Part shown: one piece after another, positions 24,349-32,895 of the stretch
Numbering within the stretch: the first letter of the stretch is position 1
Layout: each line of letters begins with the position of its first letter
From: JAISGQ01 sp045604155
Lineage (GTDB): Bacteria > Bacillota > Clostridia > Oscillospirales > Acutalibacteraceae
Reading direction: 5' to 3'
NCBI GenBank assembly: GCA_045604155.1
Contig: JAZUNN010000060.1
Location: forward strand, 1 to 64,000
DNA length: 64,000 nt
Position numbers and translations under genes: made by a program
The notes under the pieces: model-generated
What the model was told of the DNA's origin: nothing
The model's database searches: none
What the model saw: the letters and a program-made list of their open reading frames with translations, nothing else

Positions 24349-24681
24349 TTGATAAGCAGTGATGTCATCCGCGGCTACAACGACACCATCATTCTGTGTC
24401 TGCTGCTTGAAGGGGATTCATACGGGTATGAAATTTCAAAAAAAATTACAGAAATTTCTGAAAAGAAGTATGTCATCAAGGAAACCACTCTTTATTCCGC
24501 TTTTACAAGACTTGAAAATAACGGCTGTATTGAGTCCTACTCGGGCGGCGATGTTTCGGGAGGAAAAAAAAGAACCTACTACAGAATAACCGAAGCAGGC
24601 AGGCAGTATTATGCGGAAAAATGCAAGGAATGGGACGTTACAAAAGAAGTAATCAATAAATTCATCAAGGAGAGAGTATAA
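24349..24681 (+). CDS. PadR family transcriptional regulator
   Basis: I place the start at TTG 24349, 7 nt after AAAGGAGG; an in-frame ATG at 24331 precedes that site and lies in the operator region. The 110-aa product matches PadR length and pattern: GYNDTIILCLLLEGDSYGYEI, ETTLYSAFTRLENNG and KRTYYRITEAG. PadR proteins are winged-helix repressors that often control the adjacent membrane protein gene. The overlap TAATG with the next gene shows translational coupling. Confidence 0.9.
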   Translation: MISSDVIRGYNDTIILCLLLEGDSYGYEISKKITEISEKKYVIKETTLYSAFTRLENNGCIESYSGGDVSGGKKRTYYRITEAGRQYYAEKCKEWDVTKEVINKFIKERV

Positions 24682-25697
24682 TGGAGACAATAAGAACTTA
24701 CATTGACACTATGTTTGGAACCATGCCTGAAACCGAGCAGGTACTGAAGGCAAAAAGCGACATTCTGGACATGATGGAGGATAAGTACAACGCACTCAAG
24801 GCAGAGGGCAAAAGCGAAAACGAGGCTGTGGGTCACGTTATTTCCGAGTTTGGCAATATTGATGAGCTGAAGGCTGAGCTTGGCATCGAAACCGAAAAAG
24901 AAGAAAAAAGTCACAATAAGATTACTCTCAGCGACAAAGAGGTTGACAGATTTGTTGCTGTGAGAAAGAAGTGTTCTGTGGGCATCGGCTTCGGCGTCAT
25001 GCTTCTTATAATGGCTGCCGCCGCATTTATCTTTTCAATGGCACTGTTCAAGAACGGCTTTGCCGGCATCAGCTTCCCCAAGCCCGTTATCGCCATCGTA
25101 TCCATTGCAGTGCTGTCACTTTTCGTTATCGCAGCTATGGCTCTGCTTATTGTCAACGGTATAAAGATGAAGGAATTTGACAAGCTTGAGGACAAGCATC
25201 TTCTTATTTCCGAGGCAAAGCAGGAGGAAATCAAAAAAGCTCACAAGTCTTTTACAAAGAAGTTTGCACTGATCATACCTGTTGGCTTTGCATTCATTGC
25301 AGGCGGTATTGTTCAGCTTGTTTTCCTCAATAAAACGAACGCATTCATTGAGGCTGCTTCAATTTCCATTCTTCTCTGCTGCATCGCCTTTGCAGTTTTC
25401 CTCTTTATTGTTGCAGGTCTGCCTCACGCAACCAATATGCAGCTTCTCAATCTTGATGAAGATGAGGACGATGACGATGACGACGATGATGATTTTGATA
25501 CAACCACCAAGGCAGGCAGAGTCGGCGAGGCAATCAATTCCACACTGTGGTCACTCACTCTTATTATCTTCTTTGTCTGGGGCTTTGTGTTCCACGGCTG
25601 GGGTATCTGCTGGATAGTATTCCCCATCGCTGCTTTCCTTTCGGGTGCTGTTGCTTCCATTGCAAAGGCTGCAGGCTCGGACGATAAAAAGAAATAA
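24681..25697 (+). CDS. HAAS/permease-prefix membrane protein, PadR partner
   Basis: The 338-aa protein begins with a ~75-residue helical HAAS-type (DUF1700/permease prefix) domain, TYIDTMFGTMPETEQVL to EFGNIDELKAELG. Six or so membrane segments follow in pairs. A run of 15 residues at about 258-272 is nearly all Asp/Glu and sits in a predicted loop. Such proteins commonly pair with PadR regulators and sense or modulate the envelope. The function is unknown. Confidence 0.75.
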   Translation: METIRTYIDTMFGTMPETEQVLKAKSDILDMMEDKYNALKAEGKSENEAVGHVISEFGNIDELKAELGIETEKEEKSHNKITLSDKEVDRFVAVRKKCSVGIGFGVMLLIMAAAAFIFSMALFKNGFAGISFPKPVIAIVSIAVLSLFVIAAMALLIVNGIKMKEFDKLEDKHLLISEAKQEEIKKAHKSFTKKFALIIPVGFAFIAGGIVQLVFLNKTNAFIEAASISILLCCIAFAVFLFIVAGLPHATNMQLLNLDEDEDDDDDDDDDFDTTTKAGRVGEAINSTLWSLTLIIFFVWGFVFHGWGICWIVFPIAAFLSGAVASIAKAAGSDDKKK

Positions 25698-26057
25698 TCA
25701 TTTCTTTCTGAAAAGCTCGAGAAGTCCTATAATCAGAATATATCCGCCGAATATTTTTGAAAGCCATTCGCCGCCTATAAAGCCTGCCAACAGGCAGCCC
25801 AAAACAGCACCTAAAAAGCCTGCGAGGGACATGGGAATTGCACATTTCCAGTCAACAAGCTTTCCCTTTGTGTGAAAAAACAGGGCAACAGCGGCGCATG
25901 GCAGAAAAAACAGCAGGTTTATTCCCTGGGCCTGAGTCTGGGGCACAGAGGCAAAGAGGGTCAGGTAGATTATAAGCACTCCTCCGCCGCCAAGACCCAG
26001 TGCTCCGATTATTCCCGACAGAAGACCTGCTGCGCTGTATATCAGAATTTCTGTCAT
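25698..26057 (-). CDS. TSUP (TauE/SafE) half-transporter, C-terminal half
   Basis: This 119-aa protein has four hydrophobic segments and the TSUP half-repeat pattern GIIGALGLGGGGVLIIYLTLF. TauE/SafE proteins (usually ~240-260 aa, two such halves) move sulfonates, sulfite or other small organic anions. Its ATG overlaps the stop of the companion half by 4 nt. The two short genes probably make one heteromeric transporter. Confidence 0.8.
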   Translation of the reverse strand: MTEILIYSAAGLLSGIIGALGLGGGGVLIIYLTLFASVPQTQAQGINLLFFLPCAAVALFFHTKGKLVDWKCAIPMSLAGFLGAVLGCLLAGFIGGEWLSKIFGGYILIIGLLELFRKK

Positions 26058-26407
26058 CGCAGCATCAGCCTCAGGCCTGCCCAGATGGCAAAGGCTCCGA
26101 AAATTTTCCGCAGTAATTTATCGGGTATTCTGCGCAGAAGAAGAGCTCCGATAAGTGCGCCAACCGCACCTGCGGGAAGATATGGCAGTGCATCGGAAAG
26201 TGTCACGTCCCCTCGAAAAAGATAGATGCCTGCGCTGAGGATGGACATGGGAAAAATTACGGCTATTGATGTGGCATGGGCTTTCTGTGGGTCAAGTCCC
26301 TGAGATTTCAGCGCAGGGACGGCTATCATACCGCCGCCTGAACCGAGAAGTCCGTTTATAAATCCTGCCGATGTGCCGGAAAGAAGCGGCTTTATTCTGA
26401 TTTTCAA
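26054..26407 (-). CDS. TSUP (TauE/SafE) half-transporter, N-terminal half
   Basis: I place the start at TTG 26407, because AGGAGGTG lies 7 nt upstream of it. This gives 117 aa beginning MKIRIKPLLSG. It has the TSUP half-repeat GFINGLLGSGGGMIAVPAL and four hydrophobic segments. The gene is the first of a two-gene pair with 25698-26057. Confidence 0.78.
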   Translation of the reverse strand: MKIRIKPLLSGTSAGFINGLLGSGGGMIAVPALKSQGLDPQKAHATSIAVIFPMSILSAGIYLFRGDVTLSDALPYLPAGAVGALIGALLLRRIPDKLLRKIFGAFAIWAGLRLMLR

Positions 26408-26519
26408 AAGAACACCTCCTGTTGAGTTCAGTGTTCCCTGAATATAGATTATTATGCCGAAAAACGGCGGATTTGGCATCAATCGTTTTTACAACGAAAT
26501 TTTGAAAATTATCAATTAC

Positions 26520-26546
26520 GGGCACCGAAAGGTGTCCGTTTTTTGT
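26520..26546 (+). terminator. terminator-like hairpin without an upstream gene
   Basis: CGGGCACC-GAAA-GGTGTCCG followed by six T on the + strand. No + gene lies upstream; it may belong to an antisense or repeat-derived transcript. Confidence 0.4.
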
Positions 26547-26575
26547 TTTGGCGTATTGTGCGGAGTCGAGATAAC

Positions 26576-26657
26576 GGGCGATTCATGAATCGCCCCAACG
26601 GTGAATTTGAGGCTGTTGTTGAGTTGTGGCAGCGGTACGATGTGGGCATCGTCCCCT
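26576..26657. repeat. two type 3 palindromes
   Basis: GGGCGATTCATGAATCGCCC (26576-26595) is a perfect 20-bp palindrome followed by CAACGG. A second one, ACGATG-TGGG-CATCGT followed by CCCCTACGG, is at 26637-26657. The left context GCGGAG(T)CGAGATAAC at 26560-26575 recurs at 43553 beside a different stem. This, with the hairpins at each end, fills the 26408-26729 gap. Confidence 0.65.
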
Positions 26658-26686
26658 ACGGTGGTTTGATAAATCATACAGCAACA

Positions 26687-26722
26687 AAAAGACACCGCTT
26701 CCATATGGAAACGGTGTTCTTT
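26687..26722 (-). terminator. terminator of the UspA-like gene
   Basis: Stem ACACCG/CGGTGT plus inner TTCC/GGAA (one mismatch) with A- and T-runs on either side, just past the minus-strand stop. Confidence 0.7.
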
Positions 26723-26729
26723 TATACCT

Positions 26730-27170
26730 TTAGATTCCCGATGCACTGATACCGGGTCTGAGCCTGAACATGGACTGCTCAGCGGATATATGGATCTTGG
26801 GAAGGACAGTTACCTCCACCTTGGGAAGCACTGCATTTATGAGATTTACAAAACTATTTGAGCCTGCACCGGGTTCACCTGTGAAAAGGCACGATGCATG
26901 TCTGTGTTTAATATACTTCGCCACTGCCTGCACGGGATTTTCGCTGTAGAGAAGGGTGAATTCAACATCCAGCTCCGAGCATACGGATCGCAGGTAGTCA
27001 AGCGTATTTATTTGTTCTTCAAATTTACTGTTTTCTGCGGAGGTATTGATAACACTCACCACCGCCAGCTTTGCCTTATGATTGTCACTGATTGCTTTTG
27101 CGGATCTTATCAGTCTGTCGCAGGATTTCTGAGCTGTAACGCAAGCGACAAAAATCTGACGTCTGCCCAC
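26730..27170 (-). CDS. UspA-like nucleotide-binding domain protein
   Basis: Start GTG 27170 is favoured because AGGAGG lies 8 nt upstream; GTG 27179 overlaps that site. The 146-aa protein has a Rossmann-like alpha/beta pattern. It starts RRQIFVACVTAQKSCDRLIRSAKAI and ends with a KH-R-ASCLFTGEPGAGSNSFVN segment similar to the C-terminal G-x-x-G-x(n)-G-S/N of universal stress or KdpD-type Usp domains. It is monocistronic and its role is unknown. Confidence 0.6.
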   Translation of the reverse strand: MGRRQIFVACVTAQKSCDRLIRSAKAISDNHKAKLAVVSVINTSAENSKFEEQINTLDYLRSVCSELDVEFTLLYSENPVQAVAKYIKHRHASCLFTGEPGAGSNSFVNLINAVLPKVEVTVLPKIHISAEQSMFRLRPGISASGI

Positions 27171-27356
27171 CTTTGCCACCTCCTTTCCTATCCATACTCA
27201 GTATACACCCCCTTGCACCGTATAGCAAGTATCAGTTTTGTATAAACTGTTAAAATACTGTAAAGATTAAGCTTAAAGCTTGTCTAATTTTATCATACAG
27301 CATTGTGTATATATCCTTTTTCAAAGGGCAAAAATACCATCGGAGGTGTAATTTAC

Positions 27357-28142
27357 ATGAAATTCAATCAGAGTAAACGCACGAAGAAAAATGCAGGATA
27401 TTATCTTGCTGTACTGCTGTGCCTTGTGGCTGTGGGTCTTGTGGCATGGTCAAACTTCATTGGAAACAGCGATAAAAAATCCAAGGAGGATTCCCCCGAG
27501 CCCATTGTGGAGTTTTATGATGAACTTCCCTCTGACGAGGCACTGACGGAAATGAGCGGTGAAGACGAAGAGTCTGAAATACTGTATGTCAGCTCCGCTG
27601 ACAGCGCTGCAACCACCGCTCCCATAACGGAAATGAGCAGCACCGAGCCTTCCGCTCCCACAACTGCTCCCACCGAATCACTCAGCGCTCCATCAGAGGA
27701 CGAGCCCGAGGCAGTTGAAGTTTCAGCTCAGCCCACATTTTACGCAAAGCCCGTTACAGGTCATGTTTTCAAGGAGTTTTCCGGAAATACACTTGTCTAT
27801 TCCAGAACGCTCGGTGACTGGCGTGTGCACAACGGCACCGATATCCGCTGCGAGCTCGGCTCCCTTGTCTGCTCCAGTGTGCCCGGCACTGTGGTTTCCG
27901 TCTGCGACGACGACCGCTTCGGAAAGTCTGTTGTTGTCCGCCACGAGGACGGCTCGATGCTTTATTACTGCGGTCTTGACGGCATTACCGTAAAAGACGG
28001 AGATACTGTACAGTCGGGTCAGAAGCTGGGTGTTGTAGGCGTTGTCCCCAGCGAGTGCGAGGATGAGCCTCATATTCACCTTATGGCCATGTGCGACGGC
28101 GAATTCGTTGAGCCTCTTTCCGCATTCGGCATAAAATATTAA
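27357..28142 (+). CDS. membrane-anchored M23 peptidase, SpoIIQ-like
   Basis: Start ATG 27357 follows CGGAGGTG. The 261-aa product has a short cytoplasmic N-terminus, one membrane segment (~14-33), a low-complexity Thr/Ser/Pro/Glu-rich stalk (~45-125) and a C-terminal M23/LytM domain. The zinc motifs look intact: HNGTD near residue 157 and PHIHL near 240. The layout matches SpoIIQ of spore-formers, which sits in the forespore membrane during engulfment. A general cell-wall endopeptidase is the alternative. Confidence 0.8.
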   Translation: MKFNQSKRTKKNAGYYLAVLLCLVAVGLVAWSNFIGNSDKKSKEDSPEPIVEFYDELPSDEALTEMSGEDEESEILYVSSADSAATTAPITEMSSTEPSAPTTAPTESLSAPSEDEPEAVEVSAQPTFYAKPVTGHVFKEFSGNTLVYSRTLGDWRVHNGTDIRCELGSLVCSSVPGTVVSVCDDDRFGKSVVVRHEDGSMLYYCGLDGITVKDGDTVQSGQKLGVVGVVPSECEDEPHIHLMAMCDGEFVEPLSAFGIKY

Positions 28143-28180
28143 GTCACGCCCTCGTAATCATCAATCGTTTAGGGGCACAA

Positions 28181-28215
28181 AAAACAGACCTTCCCGAAAT
28201 GGGAAGGTCTGTTTT
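28181..28215. terminator. bidirectional terminator
   Basis: A perfect 15-bp inverted repeat (28181-28195, 28201-28215) with A-run and T-run ends, between two converging genes. Confidence 0.92.
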
Positions 28216-28228
28216 ATTAATGCTTATT

Positions 28229-31200
28229 TTATCTGCGGTAACGTGCTCTTCTGCCCTTTTTTACTGCTGCGACAGATGCAATGCCGATAATTACCATTAC
28301 TGCAATGCTTATCCAGAGCACTATCTGTGCGGTGCGCACCTGTGCTTCGGAATGGTCACCGGTTTCGGGACCGCTTTCGCCCTTTCCGTCGCCGGTGCTG
28401 GGTGCATTGTTACCGGTGCCGCCTGTGCCTCCGCCAGAGCCATTTCCGGAGCCTGATCCGGCTCCATCACCCGATGAGGGACCTTCATTGTCAGCGGTCT
28501 GGTATACCAGCACGAAGGGTGAGAAGGATGTTGCAGCGAAGCTGATTCCATCCGACTCTGCTTTGACTGTAATTTCTTCCATTGTTCCTGCCTTTACGCC
28601 TGATGTGAAGTAATGGAACATATAGAAGGTGTATTTGTCATACTTCGATGCAAGCATAGCATTGGGGTACTTCAGTGTGATGTTGATCTTTCCGTCAAAC
28701 TCGGTGACATTGCCGCCGTTTTTATCGGTAAGATAGAAATCATAGATTGTGTAGTTGCCCTTGGATGCGTCAAAGGATGAAAGCTTTGACTTTACCTTTG
28801 CAAGAAGTGTTGTTGATGTGATTGCTGTGCTGTCGGTAAACTTCTTTGCATTGAAGGTCAGCAAGGTATCATTGGCTGCTGATGCAACAGGAACAAGGTC
28901 GCCTGCAGGAATGAGGTTTCCGAGGGAATCCTTGCAGGTTGAGCCTTCCTCTATGACAAGGGTTGATATGAACTTGTTGCTGTCTGCAAGGGTTACTGTA
29001 CCGCCTGCAAGAATCTTCATGTCTGTGGTGGTTATCTTAAGTCCGTCAAATGCGGTGTTGTGAACCACGCAGTAAACAGTTTCGTTTGCAAGCTTGTCAT
29101 TGAAGGTGAATGCACCGCCGCCATGTGCGGTGTAATCGGATGACGGGCTGAGGAGCACATCGCCGGATGAGCTCTTCTTGTACCAGTTGTATGCCATGTC
29201 ACCGCCGGGTGTGGGCATTACGGTAAGTGCGTCAAGCTTTGAACCTGATGCCTTCATTGCGGGAATTTTGTATTTTGCCTGAGGAATATAGGTGTAATTC
29301 TCGTAGAGAGAAGTTGCGGGAAGTCCCGAATAGATGAAGCAGTTGTCGGAAAGATCAAGGGTCTTGATCTTCCTGTTATTGCTCAGGTCGATCTTTGAAA
29401 GGTTGTTGCCTGAGAGATTGAGCACCTCAAGGTCTGTTGCGCTTGTCAGTGCAACTTCGTTGATACCAAGGTCTGTTGCGGAAAGCAGTGTCATCTTGCC
29501 GTTTGTGTACAGCTTGATTGCAGCACCCTTGAGTGCTTCCTCGGTAATATACTGCTCGGTGTTGCCTGTCTTGTCGGAAGTGATATTTCCGTTGCCCCAA
29601 TCGATGTAAACTGTATCATCGCAGGAAATCATAAGGGAAACATCCTCACCTACGGACAGTGATGTGTAAAGCACTGCCACGGGCTTGTCAAACTGGACCT
29701 CCTTGGCATTTATTCTTGTCTTTGTTGTGCGGATAACAAGACCGGGGAAGTCGGAGTTTGTCATTTCGCAGTAGATGTCCTTGCCTGCAATATCACTTCC
29801 GAAAGTGAACTTGCCGCTGTTTTCGCTCTTGGGTGTAACAGCTTCGCCTGTAGCGGCATTGTACCATTTCCATGCGTCTGCACCGTATACAGAAAGGTCA
29901 ATCTCTGCACCTTCTGCATAGCTGGGGTTGATGGTGACATCACTCTGGGAGAGATATTCGTAGTTTTCACCGCTGAATACGGGAAGCGCGGCAAAAACAA
30001 AGGAGTTTTCAGAAACATCAAGATTTTTCAGTGCGGTGTTCTTTGAAACATCCAGCTCGGTCAGCTTGTTGCCCGAAAGATCAAGGGTTTCAAGCTCGGT
30101 CCAGAGCTCGGCATTTATTGCTGCAGTGCACTTGTCGGTGCTGTCTGCGTCACGGCTCAAGTCAAGAGCGGTGACATTACCTGCGGTGGTTATGTGGATA
30201 ACTGCATTTCCTTCGGAGTCTGCAACAGATGTGCCCGATACTTTATAGGGCTTGCTGTAATCTCCGTCGGTGGGAGAATATTCAACGGGTGTACCTGTGC
30301 CCCAGTCAACAAGCACGGGCTTTGTGCTTGTGATATAGAAACTGAAGGGACCTGCGCTTTCTGCTATGAGAGCTGCATTTCTGTACTGGAGATTTTCGAT
30401 TACCTCTGCCTCGGTTGTTTCAAGGGTCAGCTCGGGGAATTTTTCACTTGTGAAGGTGAAATGGATATTGTCGCCGCCGACCTCTTCGGGGATTTCAAAT
30501 ATTCCGTCAGAATCGGAAACAGTGTAATCGCTGCCGTTTGTAAGTGTTGCGGTTACCTTGTCACCTGCAGCGGAGGATGTGAGGTTGGAGGACATATCAG
30601 CACTGTCGCCTACATTATAGCTGTCAGCTATCTCTATCTTGCTCTGAGGTGCGTAGATGTACTTATCTCCGCCGGGTACGGTGAGAGGATATGCAGGAAG
30701 GCTTCCGAAATTGAGTGCATTGCCTGCAACATTTACATATTCAAAAGCATTTTCGGGAAGTGTGAGGGTGTTTATTTCGTTGTTTGAAAGATCGAGATTC
30801 TTAAGTGCGGTAAAGCCCTCGAAGGTTTCTGCGGCAAGTCCGCAGTCAGCAGCATAAAGGGTTTCAAGAGTTGAGGAAAGTCCTTCAATACATGCAAGGT
30901 GGCCGAGGGTCTTGTTGCCGCTTACCTTAAGGCTTGTAACGCCTGCGGGAAGTTCGATATCTGTAAGTCGGTTGTTGCAGAGGTCAGCCTCAAGAAGTGA
31001 GGTGTTTGCAGTAAGGTCAGCCTCCTGCAGTGTTGTATTGTTTATTGTAAGTCTTTCAAGAGCTGTGCAGCCTGAAAGGTCGACATTGTCAAGGGACAGG
31101 GTGTTTTCGCCGCCGGAAATTGCAAGGTCTGTGAGAGAAGCACAGTCATCAGCAGCAAATGCTGTCATTTCCTTTGCTTCAATTTCAATCTTCTTTACCG

Positions 31201-32359
31201 GGGAGGATGCTGCAACAGACAGCTTTCCGTAGCTTCCTGTAAGGTCTGCGGTGTATCTCTTGCCGCCGTTTTCATCGGAAGCAGCAAACTGTGAGGTAAC
31301 ATCAACACCGTCAACAAAAACGGATACGCTTGCATCGGAGTCGGAAACGAGGAAGGATACGGTGGGGTCAGTAAGATCCTCAGCATGGAATTTAAGTCCG
31401 TCAACAACATTGATGTTGGTTGTCTTCTGGGAAAGCTCGGGGAATGCGCCGTGGGACATGACGCAGTATATTGTGCTGCCTGCAAGGGATTCATCCACGG
31501 TGAATTTTCCGAGAACACCTGTGCCTGTGATGCCTTCGGTAATCTCTGTGCCGTCTGCAAGATACCATGTGTACTGAGTAGAGCGGATGCCTCCGGGAGT
31601 CTGGGCATTTACATAGGTGTCGGTAAGGTCAATAACGCCGCCTGCATTGACAAAGGCAGGTGCTTCAAAATCCTTCTGGGGTGCGTAGGTGTAATTTGTG
31701 GGCTGTGCAGAAGGAAGAAGGAGTGTGCCGTAGGAAAGATTGTTGTCGGAGCAATCAAAGGTTGTAAGAGCTGAAAGATTTGCAAGGGTTATCTTTTCAA
31801 TGCTGCCGCCTGATACATCAACATTTGTGAGAGATGTAAGATTTCCCAGCGCAATCTCGTCGAGAGTGGTGATGCCGGAAGCATCAAGAGTTGTAAGGGA
31901 CGTGATTCCGTAGAGAGTGAGAGAGTTTACCTCTCCTTCGACTTTCAGGGATGCAATGGAGTCAGTTTCGGCAAAAATCTTTACTTCTGATGCATTTTCG
32001 CTTGTGACATTGTAAGTAAATGAATTATTGCCGTTTGCGGTGGCTGTGATTCTTGGATCACCCTCAAGAGGACATTCTGCACCGTCAATGACGGTCCAGA
32101 AGGTATAGTCATCCGCACTGTCCCCTCCTGTAAGCACGGGAGTCTTATTCATCCCGACAGTAAGACTGAGGGTTGAATCTGCCTCCATATCAAAGGCCGC
32201 TATAAGCGAGCGGGTGCTGCTTGCAGCCTGTGTCTTCTCAAAGCCGCCTGCGGGAAGGGCTGTGAAAAGAATATTCAGACAGAGAAGAAATGCCAGTGCG
32301 CAGGCAAAAAGTCGGCGGGGGCCTTTCTCCTTCATCTTATTCATAAATGCTGATTTCAT
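28229..32359 (-). CDS. large modular surface protein: four LRR + Ig-like modules, sortase-type C-terminus
   Basis: Start ATG 32359 follows GGTGAGG and gives 1376 aa. After a signal peptide (ending near QAASS), four modules repeat. Each has a short leucine-rich repeat (such as LDLSGNKLTELDVSKN), a Y-x-P/S-Q linker and an Ig-like domain ending F-P/D-x-L-x-x-x-T-T. A larger C-terminal domain follows, then a Gly/Ser/Asp-rich spacer, APSTGD and GPETGD motifs, a membrane helix and a basic tail. This suits sortase attachment to the wall; a class B sortase gene lies at 63301. The ligand is unknown. Confidence 0.82.
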   Translation of the reverse strand: MKSAFMNKMKEKGPRRLFACALAFLLCLNILFTALPAGGFEKTQAASSTRSLIAAFDMEADSTLSLTVGMNKTPVLTGGDSADDYTFWTVIDGAECPLEGDPRITATANGNNSFTYNVTSENASEVKIFAETDSIASLKVEGEVNSLTLYGITSLTTLDASGITTLDEIALGNLTSLTNVDVSGGSIEKITLANLSALTTFDCSDNNLSYGTLLLPSAQPTNYTYAPQKDFEAPAFVNAGGVIDLTDTYVNAQTPGGIRSTQYTWYLADGTEITEGITGTGVLGKFTVDESLAGSTIYCVMSHGAFPELSQKTTNINVVDGLKFHAEDLTDPTVSFLVSDSDASVSVFVDGVDVTSQFAASDENGGKRYTADLTGSYGKLSVAASSPVKKIEIEAKEMTAFAADDCASLTDLAISGGENTLSLDNVDLSGCTALERLTINNTTLQEADLTANTSLLEADLCNNRLTDIELPAGVTSLKVSGNKTLGHLACIEGLSSTLETLYAADCGLAAETFEGFTALKNLDLSNNEINTLTLPENAFEYVNVAGNALNFGSLPAYPLTVPGGDKYIYAPQSKIEIADSYNVGDSADMSSNLTSSAAGDKVTATLTNGSDYTVSDSDGIFEIPEEVGGDNIHFTFTSEKFPELTLETTEAEVIENLQYRNAALIAESAGPFSFYITSTKPVLVDWGTGTPVEYSPTDGDYSKPYKVSGTSVADSEGNAVIHITTAGNVTALDLSRDADSTDKCTAAINAELWTELETLDLSGNKLTELDVSKNTALKNLDVSENSFVFAALPVFSGENYEYLSQSDVTINPSYAEGAEIDLSVYGADAWKWYNAATGEAVTPKSENSGKFTFGSDIAGKDIYCEMTNSDFPGLVIRTTKTRINAKEVQFDKPVAVLYTSLSVGEDVSLMISCDDTVYIDWGNGNITSDKTGNTEQYITEEALKGAAIKLYTNGKMTLLSATDLGINEVALTSATDLEVLNLSGNNLSKIDLSNNRKIKTLDLSDNCFIYSGLPATSLYENYTYIPQAKYKIPAMKASGSKLDALTVMPTPGGDMAYNWYKKSSSGDVLLSPSSDYTAHGGGAFTFNDKLANETVYCVVHNTAFDGLKITTTDMKILAGGTVTLADSNKFISTLVIEEGSTCKDSLGNLIPAGDLVPVASAANDTLLTFNAKKFTDSTAITSTTLLAKVKSKLSSFDASKGNYTIYDFYLTDKNGGNVTEFDGKINITLKYPNAMLASKYDKYTFYMFHYFTSGVKAGTMEEITVKAESDGISFAATSFSPFVLVYQTADNEGPSSGDGAGSGSGNGSGGGTGGTGNNAPSTGDGKGESGPETGDHSEAQVRTAQIVLWISIAVMVIIGIASVAAVKKGRRARYRR

Positions 32360-32411
32360 AATATCCATCCTCACCGGCGCCGAAAATTGAAGTGACGCCT
32401 ATACACTATAT

Positions 32412-32440
32412 ATTATAGTTAAACGCTCCATGTTTTTCAA
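32412..32440 (-). promoter_or_regulatory. promoter of the large surface protein
   Basis: On the minus strand: TTGAAA (32440-32435), a 17-bp spacer and TATAAT (32417-32412). The remaining 32441-32895 stretch shows no gene; a CACAGAAAAGGAG string occurs twice in it (near 32626 and 32876). Confidence 0.65.
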
Positions 32441-32895
32441 TGATAAAATCACCGAAAAACTCCATCATGAAATGTATAACATGACAGAACTTTTCTGTCG
32501 TTTATTCCGTTGCGCTGCTGTAACTTTTATCTTTAGGTTTTATTTAGCCAAAACTTTAACCTTTTCCTCATTGGTCGTTTTATATATAATCCAAAAGCAT
32601 TAATCGTTTAATCAGTGCAATAAGACACAGAAAAGGAGGTTGCGATAGTTTGTAATAGAAGTAAAATATTATGTCTGATTACTCCACTAAAGTCTTTTTT
32701 ATGCTATCGTTTTTCACGATTCTGAGGCATTTCAGACACTTTGCGCAACAAAAATCTGTAAAAATTATACAATCAGAAAATTTCTATTTGTGCAAACAGC
32801 GGATTGTAAACTCTGTTGCGAAACATTAGAATATAATCACCAAAACAACCTTTGCCGTCAAACACATAACGGCACACAGAAAAGGAGCTGTATTT

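Noticed and set aside
25455..25500. Asp codon run as possible frameshift or assembly error
   Set aside because: The frame continues cleanly into further membrane segments, so the acidic stretch is a genuine loop.
30194..30787. 197-codon + strand frame inside the large surface protein
   Set aside because: Antisense to a repetitive domain; no ribosome site, Cys-rich artefact of strand reversal.
32620..32660. Possible short gene after AAAAGGAGG near 32634
   Set aside because: The site is followed by stops in all frames within a few codons; it looks like part of an untranslated leader or a decayed copy of the cellulase leader.
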